A stretch of 10,938 bases of DNA from Actinomycetota bacterium. GTDB lineage: Bacteria; Actinomycetota; Geothermincolia; Fen-727; Anoxymicrobiaceae. Positions 6,751-10,938 of this stretch are shown here, piece after piece. The notes under the pieces were generated by a model. It made no database searches. It saw only the letters and a list, made by a program, of their open reading frames with translations, and was not told the origin of the DNA. The stretch lies in the NCBI GenBank assembly GCA_018894655.1, contig JAHIPE010000226.1, forward strand, positions 1 to 10,938, read 5' to 3'. The translations under genes and the position numbers were made by a program. How positions within the stretch are numbered: position 1 is the stretch's first letter; each line of letters opens with the position of its first letter.

Positions 6751-7703
6751 AGGCCGGCACCCCTTTCGGGTACGGCAAAAGTTCGCGACCCCCGGGGGAC
6801 ACGGCGAAGCATATCTGTGAACGCCTCCAGCCGGGTCACCAGCCCCGCCTCCGCCGAGTGCTCGTCCAGGGTAATGGTCATGAACGGGACGGACCCCTCC
6901 CGCGCCAGTTCGTCCTCCAGCAGGGCGCCTATGAATGACCCGGGGCCGCAGGCGAAAGAGGTGAGAAATATTATCCCGGAGACTGACGCGGTCCTGCTCC
7001 AGTGGAGCACCGCTCCCGCCAGTCGCTGCTCGAACCCCCAGTAGACCTTTCGTGGCAGAGCCGCGGCATGGCGCCTCGCCTCACGTTCGCTGGACTGCTC
7101 GATGGTCAGGGCGCTCGCCCCCATCCCTTCTAGCCGTTCCACCAGCCGGAGTGATACGTGGGGGTCGTTCACGTTATAGAAGTGCCCCGCGACTCCCACC
7201 GAAAGCGCGCCGCCGTCCCGGCTCTCACAACCGCTCTCTGCATCGTGCCTCCTGAGGCTGTCGAGCAGGCTCCTTACCGCCGCGGCCGAGGTGAACCTGC
7301 CGCGTCCGAGGGTGCGACCCACCTTGTACCAGTCGCGCACCCACAGGAAACGGCGGTCCCCCAGGTCCATCGCCGGAGACAGCACCGGCGGCAGGCCGGG
7401 TGCCAGGGAGCGGGCCATGTCGGGCAGTCCCAGGAACTTGGGGCACGAGCACGTACCGTATCCCTGGCTGATGACCCGCGGCACCAGGATCACGTCGACT
7501 TCATCCTTCAGTTCCATGAGATGCCCGGAGAAGACCTTGACCGGCAAGCAGGTCTCGTTGTCGGCGTGGAGCACGCCCGCGTTGACGGTGTCACCGGATG
7601 TAGGCTCGGACAGCACCGCCTCTACGCCGAGGGCCTCCAGGAAGGAAATCCAGCAGTCGCCGTAATGGTGAAACAGTAACGCCCTGGGAACGCCGACTCT
7701 CAT
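6747..7703 (-). CDS. DUF2229 (CoA enzyme activase domain) protein
   Basis: This 318-residue protein matches the DUF2229 domain of CoA enzyme activases from its first residue: RVGVPRALLFHHYGDCW, then FLEALGVEAVLSEPTS (21-36), NETCLPVKVFSGHL with Cys52, and VDVILVPRVIS (69-79). GTCSCPKFLGLPD adds Cys85 and Cys87, and SFACGPGSF adds Cys252. It ends with ITLDEHSAEAGLVTRLEAF (277-295), which parallels LTIDEQTGRAGVETRLEA in the next gene, so the two proteins are distant paralogues or half-proteins of one larger enzyme. In many anaerobes these domains sit in one long polypeptide with a BcrAD/BadFG ATPase; here they are separate and the ATPase is missing. The ATG at 7703 overlaps the gpsA stop by 4 bases (ATGA), with GGAGG about 10 bases upstream. 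It is probably cytoplasmic and iron-sulfur dependent. The reaction is unknown; lipid modification is the best guess from context. Confidence 0.82.
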   Translation of the reverse strand: MRVGVPRALLFHHYGDCWISFLEALGVEAVLSEPTSGDTVNAGVLHADNETCLPVKVFSGHLMELKDEVDVILVPRVISQGYGTCSCPKFLGLPDMARSLAPGLPPVLSPAMDLGDRRFLWVRDWYKVGRTLGRGRFTSAAAVRSLLDSLRRHDAESGCESRDGGALSVGVAGHFYNVNDPHVSLRLVERLEGMGASALTIEQSSEREARRHAAALPRKVYWGFEQRLAGAVLHWSRTASVSGIIFLTSFACGPGSFIGALLEDELAREGSVPFMTITLDEHSAEAGLVTRLEAFTDMLRRVPRGSRTFAVPERGAGL

Positions 7704-8818
7704 TCCACGGCCACCTCCAGCACACGCCGCAGGCCGCGCGCGTTAGCCCACGCCTCCACCCGCCTGCTCCTCTGGGCATCCTCCAGGCCTGTGCCACCGG
7801 GCGAGGCGCAACAGGCGGCCTGGAGGATAGCCTCCGGCGGCCGTATCCCGGCCATTACGGAACACGTCGCCTCCAGCAGTTCCAGTGTCAACCCCAGGGG
7901 CCGACTACGATTCAGCGCCTCCCGCGCGGTGCCGGCGCCCTCCCGTACACCCCGAACGCCTTCGTTCCCCGAGAGGTCCCCGGCCATCCGGCGGCCCAGG
8001 TCGTGGTTCCTGCTCGAGCGCGACGTGCACGTAGCCACGAAATCACCGACCCCCGCCGGGGTCACCGCGACCGCGGGGTCTCCTCCGATCGCCTCCGCGA
8101 ACCTTGCGGTCTCCTCCAGCCCCCTCCAGATTATCGCCGCGGCAACGTTGTCACCCCAATCCAGCCCGTAGGCCATGCCGCAGCCCACAGCGTAGACGTT
8201 CTTGAGGGCGCCCGCCGCCTGCGCGCCCAGTGGATCGTGGTACGGGGCGAGCGACAGCAGCGGGTGGGTCAGCCGGTCAACACCGCGGCGCACCGCCCCG
8301 GCGTCCAGGCCCGCCAGGACCGCCACCGACGGGAGGCCGCGCCGTATATCACCGGACAGGTTGGGGCCGGTGAGAACGAACGGTTCGTCAGGGTCGCGCT
8401 TCCCCGAGACGCCGAACTCCTGCCTGAACACCTCCAGGCTGAGCAGGCCGGTATCCTTCTCCAACCCCTTCGTGGCAAGCACCACCCGCGCCGTCGGGGC
8501 AAGAACGCTCTTGAGGCGAGAGGCGACATCCCGCGCGGCGTGCGACGGAACGGCGACTATCAACCAGGACACGCCCTCCACCGCGCGGGCGAGCGACGTG
8601 GTCGGCATGACGTTCACCGGTATCTGAAATTCGCCCGTGTACCGCTCGCTCTTGTGGAACCTGGCGATCTCCTCGCAGGTGTCCGGCTCCACGGTAAAGA
8701 GGTTCACCCGGTGGAAGTTCGCCGCCTGGACCGCCGCCAGCGTCGTTCCCCAGGCGCCCGCCCCTATGACGGCGAGGAATCCGTCTTTCCCGGTGTCCCC
8801 GGTGGCCTTGCTGTTCAT
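7700..8818 (-). CDS. gpsA: NAD(P)-dependent glycerol-3-phosphate dehydrogenase
   Basis: GpsA reduces dihydroxyacetone phosphate to sn-glycerol-3-phosphate, the backbone precursor of phospholipids and the substrate of the PlsB encoded downstream. The Rossmann nucleotide-binding motif VIGAGAWGTTLA is at residues 17-28. It is followed by VAVPSHAARDV (88-98), ATKGLE (115-120) and LTGPNLSGDI (149-158). The substrate-binding half has GALKNVYAVGCG (203-214) with the catalytic Lys206, GDNVAAAIIWRGLEE (222-236) and AGVGDFVATCTSRSSRN (255-271), which supplies the Arg-Asn pair that contacts the product. At 372 residues it is slightly longer than usual (about 330-340), because of roughly 12 extra N-terminal residues and a C-terminal tail of about 40 residues. 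The ATG at 8818 has a GAGGAGAGG sequence upstream. It lies 16 bp after the small membrane protein gene and overlaps the DUF2229 gene by 4 bp, so it is in the sigma-factor operon. Confidence 0.95.
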   Translation of the reverse strand: MNSKATGDTGKDGFLAVIGAGAWGTTLAAVQAANFHRVNLFTVEPDTCEEIARFHKSERYTGEFQIPVNVMPTTSLARAVEGVSWLIVAVPSHAARDVASRLKSVLAPTARVVLATKGLEKDTGLLSLEVFRQEFGVSGKRDPDEPFVLTGPNLSGDIRRGLPSVAVLAGLDAGAVRRGVDRLTHPLLSLAPYHDPLGAQAAGALKNVYAVGCGMAYGLDWGDNVAAAIIWRGLEETARFAEAIGGDPAVAVTPAGVGDFVATCTSRSSRNHDLGRRMAGDLSGNEGVRGVREGAGTAREALNRSRPLGLTLELLEATCSVMAGIRPPEAILQAACCASPGGTGLEDAQRSRRVEAWANARGLRRVLEVAVE

Positions 8819-8834
8819 GCGCTGATTCCTCTCC

Positions 8835-9131
8835 TCACGCGGAACCGATAGCGGCCATGTTCTCGTCTCCCTCGTGACCGGCGATGTACCTCCAGACCGC
8901 CAGCCCTATCGCCACCCCCACGCCTACTCCGGCTGCTCCCGCGAACACGAGGAGCCCCCGGTGCCCGTGGGGCTGCTCCTCCACCTCGACCTCGAAAGGC
9001 ACGCCAAGCATAAGCCGGGCCATCACCGCCTCCTGGAAGCCGTCCGGCGCCTGAATCCGTTGCATATCGTCCAGGGCCCTGACAACAGCCCTCGTCGTCC
9101 TGGACCTATAGAAATGCCTCTTTCCTTTCAC
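8835..9131 (-). CDS. Small single-pass membrane protein, putative anti-sigma factor
   Basis: This 98-residue protein starts at GTG 9131, one base after the sigma-factor stop codon, with GGAG nine bases upstream inside the end of the sigma gene. Residues 1-50 are charged and include APDGFQEAVMARL (28-40), a pattern common just before the membrane helix in anti-sigma factors. One hydrophobic helix follows at about 59-83 (from GLLVFAGAA to LAVWRYIAG), then a short acidic tail. The position and topology fit a membrane anti-sigma factor. However, the HxxxCxxC zinc motif of the ZAS family is absent and the cytoplasmic part is very short. It may be a reduced anti-sigma factor, a partner of one encoded elsewhere, or an unrelated membrane protein. 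The assignment rests mainly on context. Confidence 0.65.
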   Translation of the reverse strand: MKGKRHFYRSRTTRAVVRALDDMQRIQAPDGFQEAVMARLMLGVPFEVEVEEQPHGHRGLLVFAGAAGVGVGVAIGLAVWRYIAGHEGDENMAAIGSA

Positions 9132-9132
9132 G

Positions 9133-9750
9133 CTACATCACTCCTTCCAGGGCTTCACAGAGCATCCCTCTCGCCCTGTGCGCCCACGTTTTGGCGGTAT
9201 TCCTCGGCACCCCCATCACCTTTCCTACCTCCCCGAACGTCATCCCCTCGAGGTGATGGAGAACGATCACCGCCCTGTAGTTCTCGGGAAGCCGGTCAAC
9301 GGCTCTCCGCACGATCTCCTGTACCTCTCTGGTCACCGTCACATCCTCCGGGTTATCGGCTGCCGGGTCAGGCGGTTCCGCCTCTACACCCGAAGCCGCC
9401 GCCCGACCCTCCCTCACGTTCGGGGAGAACGCCGCGTCGATAGAGACGTCCTTTGCCTTCGCGCCGCGGCGCAGGTGGTCTATCGCGGTGTTTTTGCCGA
9501 TTCTGTAGAGCCACGACCGAAAAGGCATTCTCGAGTCAAACGTTTCGATCCCCTTGTACGCCTTGATGAACGCCTCCTGGGCGACGTCCCGCGCCTCCTC
9601 CCTGTCTCCAACCATCCGGTAGGCGACATTGTAGAGCGAGTCCTGGTACTTGCTGACCAGGGTGGAGAACGCTTCGATATCACCCTGTCGGCAGCTTTTT
9701 ACGAGGCGCGCGTCCTCACGCCCGTCCCTGGACAACTTCCTGCCGGGCAT
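9133..9750 (-). CDS. ECF-type RNA polymerase sigma factor (SigW/RpoE-like)
   Basis: This 205-residue protein is a group 4 (ECF) sigma factor. Region 2 spans about residues 26-96, with DVAQEAFIKAYKGIETFD (55-72) for core binding and RSWLYRIGKNTAIDHLRR (78-95) for -10 recognition. A low-complexity linker at about 97-140 is rich in Ala, Glu and Pro and longer than usual. Region 4 is at about 143-200: DRLPENYRAVIVLHHLEGMT, then the helix-turn-helix FGEVGKVMGVPRNTAKTWAHRAR, which binds the -35 element. NTAKTWAHRAR replaces the more common TVKSRLHRAR pattern. The ATG at 9750 has AGGA about 6 bases upstream. An ECF-type promoter lies about 50 bp upstream, so it probably drives its own operon. The genes downstream (putative anti-sigma, gpsA, DUF2229 pair, plsB) suggest that it responds to membrane or lipid stress, which is inference. 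Confidence 0.94.
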   Translation of the reverse strand: MPGRKLSRDGREDARLVKSCRQGDIEAFSTLVSKYQDSLYNVAYRMVGDREEARDVAQEAFIKAYKGIETFDSRMPFRSWLYRIGKNTAIDHLRRGAKAKDVSIDAAFSPNVREGRAAASGVEAEPPDPAADNPEDVTVTREVQEIVRRAVDRLPENYRAVIVLHHLEGMTFGEVGKVMGVPRNTAKTWAHRARGMLCEALEGVM

Positions 9751-9791
9751 GCCCGTCCTTTTCGTATATAACCGATCGGTATCAGTGCTCT

Positions 9792-9828
9792 ATTGTCTCA
9801 ATACGAATCCTGTGGTCAAGTGGTTTCA
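9792..9828 (-). promoter_or_regulatory. ECF-type promoter overlapping a possible housekeeping promoter, upstream of the sigma factor
   Basis: On the minus strand the gap between bioY and the sigma factor has TGAAAC (9828-9823), then 17 bp, then CGTA (9805-9802). This closely matches promoters of SigW-type ECF sigma factors (TGAAAC, 16-17 bp, CGTA). Transcription would start near 9795, leaving a leader of about 45 bases. Interleaved with it is a candidate housekeeping promoter: TTGACC (9819-9814), 16 bp, GACAAT (9797-9792), with TG at the extended -10 position. Together they suggest basal expression plus autoregulation. This was found by eye; the ECF match is the stronger of the two. Confidence 0.6.
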
Positions 9829-9841
9829 CGGGGGCAAGCCC

Positions 9842-10465
9842 CTACCTGTCAGACAAGCGGCGGCTACACAAGACCACCGACAGGGATGAGGCGGCCGCCT
9901 TCAACGAGTCCAGGGCCAGGAACGGGGCTACGCCTGAAGCCCAGGCGCAAGCGAGCGACCCGGCGAAGCCACCTCCACCCCCCCAAAGCATCATCCACAC
10001 GGTCAGCCACGCCAGGCCGGGCAAGTACAGCGCCACCAGCCCGGCAAGCCCGGCCACGGTGAACAGTATCACGCGCTGCCCCCCCTCCAATGTTTTCCCC
10101 CACCTCTCGACGCAGAGCCCGGCAACGTAGGCGGCCGCGACAAATCCCACCAGGTAGCCCCCGGTGGGCCCCAGGAAGTATCCGGCGCCGGCGTGCGGGG
10201 GGGACGCGAACACGGGTACACCAGACATCCCCAGGCCGAGGTAGGCAAGCTGGCTGAGGGCGCCCCTCCTGCTACCCAGCGCCATCCCTGCCGCCAGGAC
10301 GAAGTACACCTGGAGGGTCACCGGTACCGGTTCACGTAAGACCACCAGGCGGGCACCCACCGCGGTGAGGGCCGCGAACGCGGCGACTCCCGCTAACGGC
10401 CACAGCAGGGATGCCACGCCACCGCGGCCGGCCGGAGCGGCGCCGGGCCACCCGCTGGGTATCAT
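9842..10465 (-). CDS. bioY: BioY biotin transporter, substrate-binding S component
   Basis: BioY is the integral-membrane biotin-binding subunit of energy-coupling factor (ECF) transporters and can also work without the ATPase module. From ATG 10465 the protein has 207 residues, the usual family size. It has about six hydrophobic segments and the BioY signatures LTAVGARL, EPVPVTLQ, GLGMSGVPVF and GPTGGYLVGF in order. The frame stays open to GTG 10516, but that start and GTG 10498 have their purine-rich sequence directly against the start codon. ATG 10465 has AAGGTGG eight bases upstream, and the upstream codons come from an 18-bp duplication. No EcfA or EcfT gene is in the window. The gene follows that for ACP by 66 bp and they are probably cotranscribed; biotin is the cofactor of acetyl-CoA carboxylase, which feeds fatty-acid synthesis. 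I saw no clear BirA operator. Confidence 0.9.
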   Translation of the reverse strand: MIPSGWPGAAPAGRGGVASLLWPLAGVAAFAALTAVGARLVVLREPVPVTLQVYFVLAAGMALGSRRGALSQLAYLGLGMSGVPVFASPPHAGAGYFLGPTGGYLVGFVAAAYVAGLCVERWGKTLEGGQRVILFTVAGLAGLVALYLPGLAWLTVWMMLWGGGGGFAGSLACAWASGVAPFLALDSLKAAASSLSVVLCSRRLSDR

Positions 10466-10487
10466 GACGCGGTCCACCTTATCTCTC

Positions 10488-10519
10488 ACATCGATCACTC
10501 CTCTTACATCGATCACTCC
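10488..10519. repeat. 18-bp direct duplication upstream of bioY
   Basis: ACATCGATCACTCC occurs at 10488-10501 and 10506-10519, an exact 14-bp match with an 18-bp period. It lies in the 66-bp gap between the ACP stop and the bioY start. It creates two extra in-frame GTG codons that artificially lengthen the bioY frame. The repeated ATCGAT could be part of a pair of operator half-sites, but nothing else supports that. Confidence 0.6.
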
Positions 10520-10531
10520 CGACCACTTTGC

Positions 10532-10771
10532 CTACTTGACTTTAACGCGCCCTTCAACGTAGTCCACGATATCCTGGAGGCACTCCATGCCCTCCAGGTC
10601 GTCATCGGTTATCTCGATCCCGTACTTCTCCTCCAGGATGCCGTCTATCTCCACGATATCCAGCGAGTCGGCGTCCAGTTCGGCCACCAGGCCGGTAGTG
10701 GCACCTATCTTGTCCTCCTCGACCCCGAGCACCTCCGCTATCACTGCCCTGACTTCCTCGAAAACAGGCAT
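10532..10771 (-). CDS. acpP: Acyl carrier protein
   Basis: ACP carries growing acyl chains on a phosphopantetheine arm and can donate them to PlsB. From ATG 10771 it has 79 residues, normal for bacterial ACP. The attachment site ELDADSLDIVEI places the modified serine at residue 36, as in E. coli ACP. The acidic four-helix pattern is typical, with a helix II of DSLDIVEIDGILEEKYGI and a C-terminal DLEGMECLQDIVDYV. ELDADSL replaces the common DLGADSL, with Asp for Gly. The frame also has an ATG at 10777, but the strong AAGGAGG at 10785-10779 is only 1 base from that codon and exactly 7 bases from ATG 10771, so the latter is preferred. The gene is first of the minus-strand run in this window; genes that might precede it lie beyond the right edge. 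Confidence 0.95.
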   Translation of the reverse strand: MPVFEEVRAVIAEVLGVEEDKIGATTGLVAELDADSLDIVEIDGILEEKYGIEITDDDLEGMECLQDIVDYVEGRVKVK

Positions 10772-10810
10772 CTTCATTCCTCCTTGACCATCGTCTACCC
10801 CTACTCACAA

Positions 10811-10938
10811 CACAATTTGAGCCGCGTCTCTCAGGCGCGGATCCGGGCGGCCTAAGAGACCGCCCTCAAGCCCAAACACGATTTGAGCCGCGTCTCTCAG
10901 GCGCGGATCCGAGTGGCCTAAGAGACCGCCCTCAAGCC
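10811..10938. repeat. 66-bp tandem double-hairpin repeat upstream of the ACP gene
   Basis: Two units, 10811-10876 and 10877-10938 (cut by the window end), repeat with a 66-bp period. Copy 1 has two hairpins: CCGCG/CGCGG (10822-10826 with 10836-10840) around loop TCTCTCAGG, and GGGCGG/CCGCCC (10845-10850 with 10860-10865) around loop CCTAAGAGA. The two loops are complementary with one G-T wobble, and the unit is bracketed by TTGAG (10817-10821) and CTCAA (10865-10869). The unit is thus an inverted repeat whose arms each fold into a hairpin. In copy 2 the second stem is weakened to GAGTGG/CCGCCC. No gene is visible in this stretch. Confidence 0.85.

Noticed and set aside
9830..9842. GGGGG-CAAG-CCCC hairpin as a terminator after bioY
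   Set aside because: The stem is only 4-5 bp, overlaps the bioY stop codon, and has no U-tract on either strand.
10466..10516. BioY starting at GTG 10516
   Set aside because: The extra 17 residues come from an 18-bp duplication, the purine stretches touch the start codons, and ATG 10465 has AAGGTGG at 8 bases and gives the normal family length.
10811..10938. CRISPR array
   Set aside because: The whole 66-bp unit repeats with no variable spacers, and the units contain their own hairpins.

Overview
This is a high-GC bacterial window with frequent GTG starts and tight ATGA/GTGA gene overlaps. An ECF sigma factor, a PlsB-type acyltransferase and oxygen-sensitive 2-hydroxyacyl-CoA dehydratase/activase-type proteins suggest an anaerobe, perhaps a deep-branching Actinomycetota or a high-GC clostridial relative. 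That placement is inference; there is no rRNA or other phylogenetic marker in the window.

Layout. Bases 1-369 (+) hold the 3' end of a gene for a surface protein with a C-terminal membrane anchor. It converges on a PIG-L (LmbE-like) deacetylase gene (407-1174, -). That gene diverges from a GH1 beta-glycosidase gene (1266-2828, +) across a 91-bp spacer with a TATAAT box. Bases 2829-3007 are a convergent spacer packed with short palindromic and tandem repeats.

Everything from 3008 to 10771 is on the minus strand and reads from right to left: acyl carrier protein, BioY biotin transporter, ECF sigma factor, small membrane protein (putative anti-sigma), GpsA, a DUF2229 protein, a second activase/HGD-D-like protein, and PlsB. 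From the sigma factor to the second activase-like gene the gaps are 1 bp, 16 bp, then two 4-bp overlaps. An ECF-type promoter (TGAAAC-17 bp-CGTA) lies just upstream of the sigma factor gene, so this looks like an autoregulated operon making glycerol-3-phosphate and its acylated product. ACP and biotin uptake serve the same fatty-acid and phospholipid pathway.

The most interesting point is the pair of Cys-rich DUF2229/HGD-D-type proteins between gpsA and plsB. Related proteins in anaerobic bacteria convert glycerol ester lipids to ether or vinyl-ether (plasmalogen) lipids, so the operon may make ether lipids under sigma-factor control. No activator ATPase is encoded here.

Two structured repeat arrays flank the lipid genes. 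A 41-bp hairpin unit occurs about 2.8 times at the end of the second activase gene and in the plsB leader. A 66-bp double-hairpin unit occurs twice upstream of the ACP gene and runs into the window edge. Both contain a TTGAG-plus-hairpin module.
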